NCBI RefSeq assembly: GCF_030436115.1 | Contig: NZ_CP129407.1 | Span: 860,367-924,366, forward strand | Reading direction: 5' to 3' | DNA: 64,000 nt | Origin: Borrelia sp. P9F1 | GTDB taxonomy: Bacteria; Spirochaetota; Spirochaetia; Borreliales; Borreliaceae | Shown here: one piece after another, positions 36,961 through 47,424 of the stretch | Position numbering within the stretch: the first letter of the stretch is position 1 | How the letters are laid out: the number at the start of each line of letters is the position of its first letter | The notes under the pieces: generated by a model | Databases searched by the model: none | What the model was told of the DNA's origin: nothing | The model's input: the letters and a program-made list of their open reading frames with translations, nothing else | Translations under genes and position numbers: made by a program

Positions 36961-39411
36961 ATGCATATTAGTAAGGAAGATTTTAAGGTAAGATTTAATA
37001 GGAATTCGAAATGTTATTATCAGGTCGAAAGTGTTAAAAATTTATCTAGCATTGAGCTTTATAATTGTTTTTCCAGAACGGTGGTTGATTACTTTTTAGA
37101 AGATTGGGCCGATACTAAATTGGAATTTGATAAAAAACGAAAAAAAAAAGTGTGCTATCTCTCTGCTGAGTTTTTAGTGGGTAGATTTTTAAGTAATACT
37201 TTAATTAACATGGGCTCTTTTGATGTTGTAAAGTCATTAGCAGAAGAGCTTGGTATTGATTTTAATGAGCTTGAGAATGTAGAAATTGATGCAGGCTTGG
37301 GAAATGGCGGCCTTGGAAGGCTTGCAGCATGCTTTTTAGAATCTCTGTCGACACTTGATTATCCTGCTTTGGGTTATGGAATAAAGTATAGGTATGGAAT
37401 TTTTAAACAGAGTTTTGTTGATGGATATCAGGTTGAGGAGCCTGATAAGTGGAGTGAATATGAATATCCTTGGGTTATTAAAAATATAAGTAGAGTTTAT
37501 GATATTAGTTTTGGAGGCCATATTGAAATTGAGCGTGATTTTGCTGGCAATGAAATTTTTACACATAAAAATCCCTACATTGTTAATGCAATAGCTTATG
37601 ATGCACCCATAGTTGGTTATGAGTCAAAGACCATAAATACTTTAAGATTATGGGAAGCATATGCAAAGGATGGATTTGATTTGGGGTTGTTTAACAATAT
37701 GCAATATTTTGATGCATCTAAGAAGGAAATGGAAGTATCAAATATTACCAAAATACTATATCCTAATGATGAAGACCTTGCAGGCAAATTTTTAAGACTA
37801 AGGCAACAATACTTCTTTTGTAGTGCTTCAATTCAAGATGTAGTACATGATTTTAAGCAGAACTATAGTAGTGATCTTAAAAGACTGCCGGAATATGTGG
37901 TTTTTCAGCTAAATGATACGCATCCTGTTGTTGCAATACCTGAGTTAATGAGAATTTTGATTGACAGAGAAAAATTTGATTGGAATTTGGCATGGAAGAT
38001 TACAAGGCAGTGTTTTGCCTATACTAATCATACAATTTTGGCAGAGGCACTTGAAAAGTGGCCTTTACGTATGTTTTCAGAACTTTTGCCTCGAATTTAT
38101 CAGATAATTCAGGAAATAAACAAAAGATTTTTTGAAGAAATAGAAGCTAAAAACAAAATGGGTTCTAATTTTGTTTATGATGACTATTTAATAATAAATA
38201 GTGGTGTCATTAATATGGCATGGCTTGCAATTCATTCATGTTTTTCTGTTAATGGAGTTGCGAAATTACACACAGAAATATTGACAAGAAATGAGCTTAA
38301 ACACTGGTATGATCTTTATCCTGATAAATTTAATAACAAAACTAATGGGGTGACACAGAGAAGATGGTTATTGCTTTCAAATCCTAGACTGTCAAAGTTA
38401 GTAAGCTCTAGAATAGGTAATTCTTGGATTAAAAAGTTTGATGATATTGAAAAATTTCTAGTCTTTAAGGATGATAAAGATGTAATTTCTTCTTTGAAAA
38501 AGATAAGGCATGAGAATAAGGTGGACTTTTCTAATCTTATTTGTCGTGAATTGGGAATTAAAATAGATCCCAATTCAGTTTTTGACGTTCAAATAAAAAG
38601 ACTACATGAGTATAAGAGGCAAGTTTTAAATGCTTTGCATATCTTATATCTTTACAATCAGTTAAAAAAAGATAAGAATTTTTACATTTATCCTCGAACT
38701 TTTATTTTTGGAGCAAAGGCAGCACCAGGGTATAGAATGGCCAAAAATATTATCAAATTTATTAATGATATATCAAATAAAGTTAATAATGATTCCGATG
38801 TTAATGACAAAATTAAGGTTATTTTTATTCCAAACTATAACGTTTCTTGGGCAGAAAAAATTATTGCAGCATCTGATGTTTCTGAGCAGATTTCTTTGGC
38901 CGGTAAAGAGGCTTCAGGGACAAGTAATATGAAATTTATGATGAATGGAGCTTTGACTATAGGAACTATGGATGGAGCTAATGTCGAAATTTATGATCAG
39001 GTAGGGGATGAGCATATATTTATCTTTGGTTTAAGAAAAGATGAAGTTATGACATATGATAAAAATCATTCTTATGTTCCCAGTTCTGTTTTAGAGAGTG
39101 ACTCTGAGCTTTCTGAACTTATTAGTAGTCTGGTTGATGGAAGACTTTTTAAGGGGCATTATGAGGTTTATAAGGAAATACATGATAGTTTGCTTTACGA
39201 GTCTTATGGAGGAGCTCCAGATAGGTACTTTGTATTAAAAGATTTTAGAAGTTATGTATGTGCCCAAAAGTTAGTTGAATCTAAATATATGGATTCAGAT
39301 TCTTGGTTCTCCTCATCTTTAGTCAACATAGCTAAGAGCTCTGTATTCTCATCAGATAGAACTATTGAGGATTATGTCCAAGATATATGGAAATTGAAAA
39401 GACTTAACTAG
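36961..39411 (+). CDS. glgP: Glycogen/maltodextrin phosphorylase
   Basis: About 816 residues from the ATG at 36961 (GGAGG 11 nt upstream; a GTG at 36943 is in frame). It releases glucose-1-phosphate from alpha-1,4-glucans using pyridoxal phosphate. Motifs: CYLSAEFLVGRFL, GLGNGGLGRLAACFLESL, the PLP-Lys region AGKEASGTSNMKFMMNG followed by LTIGTMDGANVEI. With Pgm at 45600 it would link glucans to glycolysis. No glycogen synthase is in the window, so dietary or host maltodextrin is an equally likely substrate. The gene ends 12 bp from the convergent lipoprotein stop. Confidence 0.96.
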   Translation: MHISKEDFKVRFNRNSKCYYQVESVKNLSSIELYNCFSRTVVDYFLEDWADTKLEFDKKRKKKVCYLSAEFLVGRFLSNTLINMGSFDVVKSLAEELGIDFNELENVEIDAGLGNGGLGRLAACFLESLSTLDYPALGYGIKYRYGIFKQSFVDGYQVEEPDKWSEYEYPWVIKNISRVYDISFGGHIEIERDFAGNEIFTHKNPYIVNAIAYDAPIVGYESKTINTLRLWEAYAKDGFDLGLFNNMQYFDASKKEMEVSNITKILYPNDEDLAGKFLRLRQQYFFCSASIQDVVHDFKQNYSSDLKRLPEYVVFQLNDTHPVVAIPELMRILIDREKFDWNLAWKITRQCFAYTNHTILAEALEKWPLRMFSELLPRIYQIIQEINKRFFEEIEAKNKMGSNFVYDDYLIINSGVINMAWLAIHSCFSVNGVAKLHTEILTRNELKHWYDLYPDKFNNKTNGVTQRRWLLLSNPRLSKLVSSRIGNSWIKKFDDIEKFLVFKDDKDVISSLKKIRHENKVDFSNLICRELGIKIDPNSVFDVQIKRLHEYKRQVLNALHILYLYNQLKKDKNFYIYPRTFIFGAKAAPGYRMAKNIIKFINDISNKVNNDSDVNDKIKVIFIPNYNVSWAEKIIAASDVSEQISLAGKEASGTSNMKFMMNGALTIGTMDGANVEIYDQVGDEHIFIFGLRKDEVMTYDKNHSYVPSSVLESDSELSELISSLVDGRLFKGHYEVYKEIHDSLLYESYGGAPDRYFVLKDFRSYVCAQKLVESKYMDSDSWFSSSLVNIAKSSVFSSDRTIEDYVQDIWKLKRLN

Positions 39412-39423
39412 CAGTTGTTCCTT

Positions 39424-40242
39424 TTATTCTTCTTGTTTTTTTGATAACAGAGTTGACACAAAGTCTTTAACGCTTGTTTTCTTAACTCTAAATTCAAGCT
39501 CTACGGTGTCCTTGTCTTGTATCTTAGATAGTATGGGGCTTGAAATGATTATTTTCGTTGTACTTTCTAAGAGAGTTGGTACCAATTTTTTTGATAGAAT
39601 TGATAAAATTGCTGGGTTGCTAGTCTTTAAATAAGCTTTTAAATCATAGTCAACGGAGTTTATGCTATTTGCAACAAGAGTGGCACCACTGAAGGGAATT
39701 AGATTTTTTTTGCTTATGCTGCTCGGTAATAACGAAGCTATATCCTTTATCCAAAGGAACATTTCATTCTTCTCAAGTACATCGATTTTTTCTGTTAAGA
39801 TATTTTCGTTTTTGTGTGTTATTTCTCTTTGATTTATTAAAATTCCGATTTTGTCCTTAGTAGGAGTAATATATGTGTTTGAGTTTTTAATTTTCCATTT
39901 TGGATTTGTCAGTATGTTTCCCTTAGGGACAAAGCTTGAATTATTTTGCATCCCCCAGAAAATATTTTTAGGAAAATTTCCTGTTATTACCGAGGAAAAA
40001 CTTTCTGGATTTTTTGTATAACTTACATACAGATTGCCAATGGAATTGGCCCCGATTTTGTATTTAAAACTTAAGTCATCATATATAAATCTGTTTCTAG
40101 ATAGATCTACGTATGCATAAACATCAGATGAGGGATCGAGCAACATGATCGAAGATATTTTGCTTTTAGGTGAGTGATAAGTTAATGTTGAACATCCTAG
40201 GAAAAAAATAACTATTAAAACTTCAGTAATTAACTTGCGCAT
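39424..40242 (-). CDS. Lipoprotein of unknown function
   Basis: 272 residues. Signal peptide with lipobox in [10 protein letters not shown] (Cys near residue 17). The mature part has a repeated beta pattern with phrases such as [19 protein letters not shown] and [15 protein letters not shown], and a Lys-rich C-terminus. It overlaps the ileS 3' end by 13 bp, so it is made from the pgm-clp-ileS transcript. By position it equals BB_0832. No domain was recognised. Confidence 0.8.
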   Translation of the reverse strand: MRKLITEVLIVIFFLGCSTLTYHSPKSKISSIMLLDPSSDVYAYVDLSRNRFIYDDLSFKYKIGANSIGNLYVSYTKNPESFSSVITGNFPKNIFWGMQNNSSFVPKGNILTNPKWKIKNSNTYITPTKDKIGILINQREITHKNENILTEKIDVLEKNEMFLWIKDIASLLPSSISKKNLIPFSGATLVANSINSVDYDLKAYLKTSNPAILSILSKKLVPTLLESTTKIIISSPILSKIQDKDTVELEFRVKKTSVKDFVSTLLSKKQEE

Positions 40243-43200
40243 CTTTTAATGCCTATCATTATTTCTATGTCATCATCAAGATCTACCCTGGTTATCGCCT
40301 TTTCTTCGTTTGCTTCTATTTTTAGAGCCAACGTCTCAGCTTTAATATAGTCTTCAAATTTATCCACTATTTTGGTTGATGTTTCATTGTTATTTGTATA
40401 TAACACTATTCGGTCGCTAACATTGAATTTATTTTCTTTTCTTAAATTTTGAACCTTTCGTATAAGTTCTCTTGCCATACCCTCTAGATGCAGCTCCTCT
40501 GTTATTAGAGCATCCAATCCGATTGTAATAGAGTCTTCATTTATCACCCTTAAGTTTTCTTTTTCTTTTCTCTCCAATATTATGTCCTTTATCGTAATGC
40601 CATACGTATTACTTTCTATTTTAATTGTATGTGTGTTGCCTTTTATTATTTGCAATATATCATCGTTGGTTAGTTTCATTATTTTTGACGATACAGCTTT
40701 CATGTCTTTTGCAAGCTTACTACCGAGTTCTTTAAAATTAGCTTTTGCTTTATAAGTAACAAGTTCTTCTTCGTTTGATCTTATTTTTATTGCTTTCGCA
40801 TTTATCTCTTCAAGTATTATTTCTTGCATTTCATTTAGTATTTCTTTTTCCTTTTGGTTCTTAGTTACAACGTAGATTGCACTAATAGGCTTTCGTATTT
40901 TGATGTCATGTGAAGCTCTAAGTGCTCTTGCAATTGATACTACTTTTCTCGTAAAGTTCATTTTGTCTTCAAGATCTTTTTTTATAAATTCCTCAATTTC
41001 TTTTGGGTATTCATTTAGGTGAATAGATTCTTTTTCATTTTCTGTCTTTAAATTTTGATAAATGTTTTCTGTTAAAAATGGAATAAATGGGGCAAGCATT
41101 AAAATTAAGTTTTTCAGTGCATAATATAGAGTTTCGTAAGCATCTCGTTTATCAGTATCATTCTCAGATTTCCAAAATCTTCTCCTTGACCTTCTAATGT
41201 ACCAATTATTTAATTTGTCAATGAATTCAAGAAGTTCTTCTATTGCTTTTGTTAAATTATATTTATCTATTTCTTCATTTAATGTTTTTTTTAAACTTTC
41301 AATTTCACTAATTATCCATTGATCAAGGATACTAGTTTTAGATAAATTGATGTCATCAGTAGCTTCAAATTTATCGATTATCGCATAAGTTACAAAGAAG
41401 GAGTAAGCATTCCAAATAGGTATGATAATGTTCTTAAGCACATCCTTAACTCCATCATCACTGTATTTTAGATCATCGGCTCTTACTACAGGACTCATTA
41501 CCAGGTAAAGTCTTAAAGCATCAGCTCCAAATGTATTTATTACCTCCATTGGATCTGTGTAATTTCTAAGGGATTTTGACATTTTTTTCCCATCGCTAGA
41601 CAATACAAGACCATTGACTATCACATTTTTAAAAGCCGTGCTTTCAAAAAGAGCTGTCCCTAATATTGTTAATGTATAAAACCAGCCTCTTGTTTGATCT
41701 AGCCCTTCTGCAACAAAGTCTGCAGGGAAAATGTTATCTAGGCTAGCTCCATCTGTATTTGCAAATGGATAATGCTTACTTGCGTAAGGCATTGAACCAG
41801 ATTCAAACCAGCAGTCTAAAACCTCACTTGTTCGAATATATACCCCACCATACTCACTGGGCCAAGTTATTTTATCAACTTTATCCTTGTGTAGATCATT
41901 TATATTTTGTCCCGAACGTCTTTCAAGTTCTTCTCTAGAGCCTATACATATTTTGTTTCCTGTCTTCGAACAAACCCAAACCGGTATTGGGTTTCCCCAA
42001 AATCTATTTCTGCTTATTGCCCAGTCTTTTGCATTTTCTAGCCATTTACCAAATCTTCCTCTTTTTAAATGAACAGGCATCCAGTTAATCTTTTCATTTG
42101 ATTTTATGAGCTTTGCTTTTATTGCTTCAATGTTCACAAACCATGAACTTATAGGCCTATAAATTAAAGGTGAGTTTGTTCTATAACAAAATGGATATCT
42201 GTGCAAAAAATTTTCTCTCTTAAAGATCAGATTCATCGATTTTAGTTTATCTATTATTCTCTTGTCTGCGTCCTTAACAAATAAGCCTTCAAAATCTTTT
42301 ACTTCGTTTGTGAATCTGCACTCGGAGTCCATGGGAGTTACTATGTCGACTTTTGTATTGCGTTTAAGTATCTGATAATCTTCTTCTCCGAAGGGGGCAA
42401 TATGCACAATTCCAGTACCTTCATCAGTTGTAACATATTTTGCTGCGTGAATCCTAAAAGCGCCCTTGTTTCGTTGTTTTAAAAAATAGGCAAATACGGG
42501 TTCGTATTCCACGCCAACAATATGCTCACCTTTGAATTGTTCCAGTATTGTATATTCTTTTTCACACTTGTAGTAGTGAGCCAGCCTCTTTGTTCCAATC
42601 AGGAAGGTTTCATTCCTCTCCTTATCAAATATTTTGGAATATTCTATATTACTACCAACAGCAATTCCAAGGTTCGTAGGTAGTGTCCAAGGAGTTGTTG
42701 TCCATGCAAGTAAGTATTCATTCTTGTCTTTTATTTTAAACTTGACAGTAAGTGATGGATCATTAACTTCCTTGTACTCGCCAAGGTTTACCTCGAAATT
42801 TGAGAGAGGAGTTGCGAGCTTTGGAGAGTAAGGTAGTACATAATAACTCTCATAAATTAACCCCTTATCGTATAGAGTCTTAAACACCCACCATACAGAT
42901 TCCATGAAACTTGTGTCCATTGTTTTATAATTTTTTTCAAAGTCTACCCAACGACCTAATCTTACAATAGTCTTTTCCCATTCTTTTGTATATTTGAGAA
43001 CAGTATTTCTACATTCTTCGTTAAATTTTTCGATTCCATATTGTTCTATTTCATGTCTTCCAGAGATTCCTAAGGATTTTTCTACCTCGTATTCTACGGG
43101 TAAACCATGAGTATCCCATCCAAAATTTCTCTTAACATATTTCCCTTTCATTGTCTTGTACCTTGGAATTATGTCTTTAATTGTATTTGGAACAAAATGA

Positions 43201-43370
43201 CCGAAGTGGGGAAGTCCTGTCGCAAAAGGGGGCCCATCATAAAATATAAACTCTGCGCATCCTTTTCGCTGCTGAACAGATTTTTGAAAAATATCATTAT
43301 TCTTCCAAAATTCTAATATCTCCTCTTCTATCCTAGGAAAATCTATTTTGTTATCTACATTCTTAAACAT
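40230..43370 (-). CDS. ileS: Isoleucyl-tRNA synthetase (large, eukaryote-like type)
   Basis: 1046 residues. HIGH-equivalent PHFGH is at residues 54-58, with [15 protein letters not shown] and [16 protein letters not shown] around it; the editing domain has [16 protein letters not shown] sits in [17 protein letters not shown] near residue 593. The C-terminal tail lacks a Cys zinc site. Length and motif context match the eukaryote-like IleRS class, known in spirochaetes and linked to mupirocin insensitivity in other bacteria. Start ATG with AAAAGGAAA. It lies between clp and the lipoprotein gene. Confidence 0.95.
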   Translation of the reverse strand: MFKNVDNKIDFPRIEEEILEFWKNNDIFQKSVQQRKGCAEFIFYDGPPFATGLPHFGHFVPNTIKDIIPRYKTMKGKYVKRNFGWDTHGLPVEYEVEKSLGISGRHEIEQYGIEKFNEECRNTVLKYTKEWEKTIVRLGRWVDFEKNYKTMDTSFMESVWWVFKTLYDKGLIYESYYVLPYSPKLATPLSNFEVNLGEYKEVNDPSLTVKFKIKDKNEYLLAWTTTPWTLPTNLGIAVGSNIEYSKIFDKERNETFLIGTKRLAHYYKCEKEYTILEQFKGEHIVGVEYEPVFAYFLKQRNKGAFRIHAAKYVTTDEGTGIVHIAPFGEEDYQILKRNTKVDIVTPMDSECRFTNEVKDFEGLFVKDADKRIIDKLKSMNLIFKRENFLHRYPFCYRTNSPLIYRPISSWFVNIEAIKAKLIKSNEKINWMPVHLKRGRFGKWLENAKDWAISRNRFWGNPIPVWVCSKTGNKICIGSREELERRSGQNINDLHKDKVDKITWPSEYGGVYIRTSEVLDCWFESGSMPYASKHYPFANTDGASLDNIFPADFVAEGLDQTRGWFYTLTILGTALFESTAFKNVIVNGLVLSSDGKKMSKSLRNYTDPMEVINTFGADALRLYLVMSPVVRADDLKYSDDGVKDVLKNIIIPIWNAYSFFVTYAIIDKFEATDDINLSKTSILDQWIISEIESLKKTLNEEIDKYNLTKAIEELLEFIDKLNNWYIRRSRRRFWKSENDTDKRDAYETLYYALKNLILMLAPFIPFLTENIYQNLKTENEKESIHLNEYPKEIEEFIKKDLEDKMNFTRKVVSIARALRASHDIKIRKPISAIYVVTKNQKEKEILNEMQEIILEEINAKAIKIRSNEEELVTYKAKANFKELGSKLAKDMKAVSSKIMKLTNDDILQIIKGNTHTIKIESNTYGITIKDIILERKEKENLRVINEDSITIGLDALITEELHLEGMARELIRKVQNLRKENKFNVSDRIVLYTNNNETSTKIVDKFEDYIKAETLALKIEANEEKAITRVDLDDDIEIMIGIKRCAS

Positions 43371-43381
43371 AAAATTTCCTT

Positions 43382-45604
43382 TTATTTTATTTTTATATTG
43401 CCCTTCTCTAGATATACTCTTATCAGACCAATATCGGGGGTTTCAAAGATCTTATTAACAATTTTTTCTTCTATTTCTTCTCTTATTGCATTTAAAATAC
43501 TTCTTGCTCCAGAGTTTCTGTCATAAAATTTTTTAACCATATGATTTTTAAGCGTTGCATCAATCTCTATTTTAATATTTTTGGAGCAAAACTTCGCAAT
43601 AAGTTCCTTGCAGTAATTATCGTATATTGTTTTGATTTCTTCTTCCTCTAAGGCATTAAATACTATTTTTTTCTGTATTTTATCTAATAGTTTTGTCTTA
43701 AATCTTTTTTTAAGTTCATTATTTATTTCGCTTTTAATGTTTAAATCACTGCCTGTTTTATTAAAGCCAATGCTTACTTGTCCAAGAAGTACTTTAGACC
43801 CAATGGATGTAATAAGAACTATAATGGCATTCTTAAAAGATACCTTGTTTTCCTGGCTGTCAATAAGCGCGCCATTCTCAATTATTTGTTCAATTACATT
43901 GAGCACTGAATTGTGAGCATTTTCGATGTTTTCGAGTATGATAAACGATTTAGGACTGTGTTTCAGTCTATTTGTCAACAGCCCTCCATCAGTGTATCCT
44001 ACGTACCCCGGATTTGTTCCTATTAGTTTTGAAATAGAATTTTCTTCTCTGTATTCCGACATATCCGACTTGAATATTGAGTTTTTATCTTCCATAATGG
44101 TGTTTGATATTTCGTTTGCTAACATTGTCTTACCGCATCCACTTGGGCCTATGAGTAACATTGATGTTAAAGGCTTATCACTGTCGTGGATTTCAAGTTT
44201 CGTCTTAACTACTTCTTTAAGCATCTCATTTATAGCATGTTCCTGTCCAACTATTTTTTCCCTTAATCGTATTTCTGCTTCTTTAAGTGTATCAATTTCT
44301 TCTTTCAGGCTAGATTTTGTTTTAACATTCAATATTTCATCTGTTGCTCTTTTAATGTCTTCAGCATCGACTATCCTAGGCATCGACTCTTGTTTTTTAC
44401 TAGCACCAGCAATATCAATCAGATCGATTGCTTTGTCAGGAAATCTTTTATTAATCAGGTATTTTGATGATAGGGTAACGACGTTTTCGATGGCTTCCTT
44501 TTTGTAGGTGACGCCATGATAAGCTTCGAAATTTTTTATTATATTATCAAGTATGTTCAGAGTTTCCTTTTCATTGGGTTCTTTTATTGATATTGTTTGA
44601 AATCTTCGGACAAATGCTTTGTCTTTAGAGATGTGTTTCCTGTATTCATCATGAGTTGTTGCACCTATAATTTGTATTTCAGAGCGAGACAGGGCGGGCT
44701 TTAAAATATTTGATGCATCAAGAGCGCCCTCGGAGTTTCCAGCACCTACCAGCGTATGTATTTCGTCAATGAATATTATCGTATCTTTATTTTTAATGGA
44801 TTTAATTAAGTTGTTTAGTCTTTCTTCGAATTCTCCCCTATATTTCGTTCCCGATACTAAGTCAGAAGTATCAACCTTTAATATTACCTTGTTCTCTAAT
44901 CTACTTTTTATTTCTTTATTAGCAATTTTGATAGCAAGTCCTTCAACTATTGCTGTCTTTCCGATTCCAGGTTCTCCTATCAGTATTGTGCTATTCTTGT
45001 TTCGTCTTTCAAGTATGTTGATTAGTGCCTGAATTTCTTTTTCTCGACCAATTAGAGGCTCAAGCTTATTTTCCTTTGCAAGTGTTGTTAAGTTTTTAAC
45101 ATATTTTCCAACTTCAAAGTGGTCAGTATCAAGTCTTATTTCATCTTCAAATTCTTTATATGTTTCAATTAGTCTTATCTTATCTATGTTCGTTATTATA
45201 TTCTCTTCACTAAACCCAAAACTTAATTTATTGAGTTTATACTTCTTTAGCAGTTTTTTTGTTTTCAGTATTAGATAAAAAATTTCTTTTATTCCTATTG
45301 AAGTTTTAGGTTTAAACTCTTTTTTTGCCTTTTCAATAAGACTGAAAACTTCTCTGCTTATTTTCGGAATTATGATCTCACTAGGGCTTGCCAGAACTTT
45401 TTCCAACTTTTCTATTTCACACAAAGTATCTTGTTTTATGCTCTTTAAGGTTTTAGCGTCTATGCTATCCAGCTCAGACCTTTTAGGTCGGATAAGTATG
45501 GACATTAACAGATGCCAAATCGAAACTTCTCTGTTTTTATTCTTTCTAGCAACTTCTTTAGCGGATACCTCAACTAAGTTGACTAGATTCCCTGCTATAT
45601 TAAT
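43382..45604 (-). CDS. clpC: Clp ATPase (ClpA/ClpC type) with degenerate second AAA+ module and probable non-ATG start
   Basis: The first ATG is at 45505 (707 residues), but the same frame upstream encodes a convincing Clp N-domain ([18 protein letters not shown], then [14 protein letters not shown]), which reaches an ATT at 45604-45602 or ATA at 45598-45596 and meets a stop just beyond; no ATG, GTG or TTG is available. I therefore extend the gene to 45604; the true start is uncertain. D1 is intact: GEPGIGKTA, pore loop KYRG, Walker B FIDEIH, arginine pair VRRFQ. D2 has GPSGCGKTM and GYVGY, but Walker B is ILENIENAH (normally LDEIEKAH), sensor 1 is ITSI (normally MTSN) and the NRLD Arg finger is DKIQ. 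An IGF loop suggests ClpP binding. It is BB_0834 by position. Confidence 0.85.
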   Translation of the reverse strand: MNIAGNLVNLVEVSAKEVARKNKNREVSIWHLLMSILIRPKRSELDSIDAKTLKSIKQDTLCEIEKLEKVLASPSEIIIPKISREVFSLIEKAKKEFKPKTSIGIKEIFYLILKTKKLLKKYKLNKLSFGFSEENIITNIDKIRLIETYKEFEDEIRLDTDHFEVGKYVKNLTTLAKENKLEPLIGREKEIQALINILERRNKNSTILIGEPGIGKTAIVEGLAIKIANKEIKSRLENKVILKVDTSDLVSGTKYRGEFEERLNNLIKSIKNKDTIIFIDEIHTLVGAGNSEGALDASNILKPALSRSEIQIIGATTHDEYRKHISKDKAFVRRFQTISIKEPNEKETLNILDNIIKNFEAYHGVTYKKEAIENVVTLSSKYLINKRFPDKAIDLIDIAGASKKQESMPRIVDAEDIKRATDEILNVKTKSSLKEEIDTLKEAEIRLREKIVGQEHAINEMLKEVVKTKLEIHDSDKPLTSMLLIGPSGCGKTMLANEISNTIMEDKNSIFKSDMSEYREENSISKLIGTNPGYVGYTDGGLLTNRLKHSPKSFIILENIENAHNSVLNVIEQIIENGALIDSQENKVSFKNAIIVLITSIGSKVLLGQVSIGFNKTGSDLNIKSEINNELKKRFKTKLLDKIQKKIVFNALEEEEIKTIYDNYCKELIAKFCSKNIKIEIDATLKNHMVKKFYDRNSGARSILNAIREEIEEKIVNKIFETPDIGLIRVYLEKGNIKIK

Positions 45605-47309
45605 ATTCCTCTATCTCCATGTTTACTCTACTGATTATATCAAAAATACTGTTTTTTTGTCCGTCTCTTGAATGTATAGATACATAAAACTTAATTTTAG
45701 GCTCTGTTCCAGAGGGTCTAACAGTTACCACTATTTCATTTTCTAATAAAAACTTTATTGCATTTGTAGGGTATTTATAATCTGATATTGCACGAATATT
45801 TCCGTTAATATCTTTTTCTATTAATGTTGCATAATCTAATTTTTTGATCACCTTAATACCTGCAAACATTTTTTGTTCTTCACTTCTAAACCTTGCCATT
45901 AGGTTTTCCCTTAAATGTGCTCCCGTAGCTCCTTTGAGAGTCTTAGTGATTGTAATTTCCTCATAGTACCCGAATTCCTTGTACATTTCTTGAAGATATT
46001 CTTCTATTGTGCTCTTATTTTCTTTAAGAGTAAGCACTAAATCACAACAACCTTTAATGGCAGAAAATGCGTCCTTATCCCTGGCTCCATCCCCAATTAG
46101 GTATCCATGACTTTCTTCACAACCAAAAATAAATTTTTTGTTTGGTTCTTTGATTTTCATCTCGTTGATCAAGTTTCCTATCCATTTAAATCCTGTATAT
46201 GTTCTAAATAGTGTTGAGTTATATTTTTTAGCTATTTTATCCAACATTGGAGTTGTAACAAAAGAGGCTATTGTAAATGTGTTCTGAGGGTTATTTTCTT
46301 TGGACAATAAGTAGTTCATCAAAACACACGCGATTTGATTCCCGTTTAAAATTTTCCATATTTCACCTTCCTTAAAGGCAATGCCCATTCTATCTGCATC
46401 TGGATCAGTTGCGAATGCGATATCGCATTCTTTTGCCTTTGCAAATTTTATTACTCTAGACATAGCGGCGTGTTCTTCAGGATTAGGATATTCCACCGTA
46501 GCAAATTCTGGATCAGGTTTTATCTGGGATGGTTCAGACAATAAATCTATTTCACTTCCTTTAAATAGTTCTCTTATTGTCATTCCTCCTACTCCATGCA
46601 AGGGAGTATATGCCACTCTTAACTTTGTTTTCCTACTTTTTTCATTAAAGTTAGGAAATACTTCATTTATTTTTTCTACGTACAAAATATCAATCTCATC
46701 GTTAAGTTCTGTGATTAACTGATTATCAATTCCCTCTTCCTTTGTAACTAGATTCAAAATATTGGATGTCTTTTGAATCTCAGATACTATGAGTGAGTCA
46801 TGGGGAGGTATTATTTGAGCACCACCTTTCCAATAAACTTTGTATCCATTGTATTCTTTTGGATTATGACTTGCCGTTATCATTATGCCAATATCGCACC
46901 CCAGTTTTATAACTGTATAAGACAACTGAGGTGTCGATTTCATCTTCCCATATATATAAACTTTAATACCATTTGATGCAAAAACTTCAGCAGCATTGTA
47001 TGCAAATTCTTTTGAAAAATGCCTTGAGTCATAGCTTATTGCAACTTTAGGGGTTTCAGTTATTTTAAGAATGTAGTTAGCAATCCCTTGACTTGCTTTT
47101 GTGACGTTGTAGGTGTTCATATAACAAGTTCCGGCTCCAATAATTCCTCTCATGCCGGCGGTGCCAAATTCTAGGTCTTTATAAAATCTATTGAGTAGTT
47201 CGCTTTCATTGTTTCCATTGAGTAATTTAAACGCCTCATCTTTAAAGTATTTGTTTTTCTCAAGAAGGATATATTCTTTTACTCTTTCTAAGAGTTTGTT
47301 GTCTTTCAT
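45600..47309 (-). CDS. pgm: Phosphoglucomutase/phosphomannomutase
   Basis: 569 residues of the alpha-D-phosphohexomutase family. Phosphoserine loop GIMITASHNPKEYNGYK, metal loop DPDADRMGIAF, sugar loop EESHGYLIG, and phosphate-binding RPSGTEPKIKFY. It interconverts glucose-1-P and glucose-6-P (or mannose equivalents), so it can feed glycogen-phosphorylase product into glycolysis. Its length matches the PGM2/type-2 form, larger than E. coli ManB. ATG with AAAGGAAA upstream; the stop overlaps the probable ATT start of clp. It is divergent from uvrB. Confidence 0.93.
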   Translation of the reverse strand: MKDNKLLERVKEYILLEKNKYFKDEAFKLLNGNNESELLNRFYKDLEFGTAGMRGIIGAGTCYMNTYNVTKASQGIANYILKITETPKVAISYDSRHFSKEFAYNAAEVFASNGIKVYIYGKMKSTPQLSYTVIKLGCDIGIMITASHNPKEYNGYKVYWKGGAQIIPPHDSLIVSEIQKTSNILNLVTKEEGIDNQLITELNDEIDILYVEKINEVFPNFNEKSRKTKLRVAYTPLHGVGGMTIRELFKGSEIDLLSEPSQIKPDPEFATVEYPNPEEHAAMSRVIKFAKAKECDIAFATDPDADRMGIAFKEGEIWKILNGNQIACVLMNYLLSKENNPQNTFTIASFVTTPMLDKIAKKYNSTLFRTYTGFKWIGNLINEMKIKEPNKKFIFGCEESHGYLIGDGARDKDAFSAIKGCCDLVLTLKENKSTIEEYLQEMYKEFGYYEEITITKTLKGATGAHLRENLMARFRSEEQKMFAGIKVIKKLDYATLIEKDINGNIRAISDYKYPTNAIKFLLENEIVVTVRPSGTEPKIKFYVSIHSRDGQKNSIFDIISRVNMEIEEY

Positions 47310-47424
47310 CCCATTTCCTTTACTTTGTATTAAAGAACTTCACATAAAATTATATATATTATTTTATAGTTTGAATGTAAAATAACTAATTAAATTCTTA
47401 TTTTCTATTTTATTTGAGGTCTTA

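Noticed and set aside
43926-44507. A 193-codon open frame on the plus strand opposite the clp gene
   Set aside because: It is the antisense shadow of a strongly conserved AAA+ coding region, with no ribosome-binding site and a Ser/Leu/Ile-rich composition typical of mirrored AT-rich codons.
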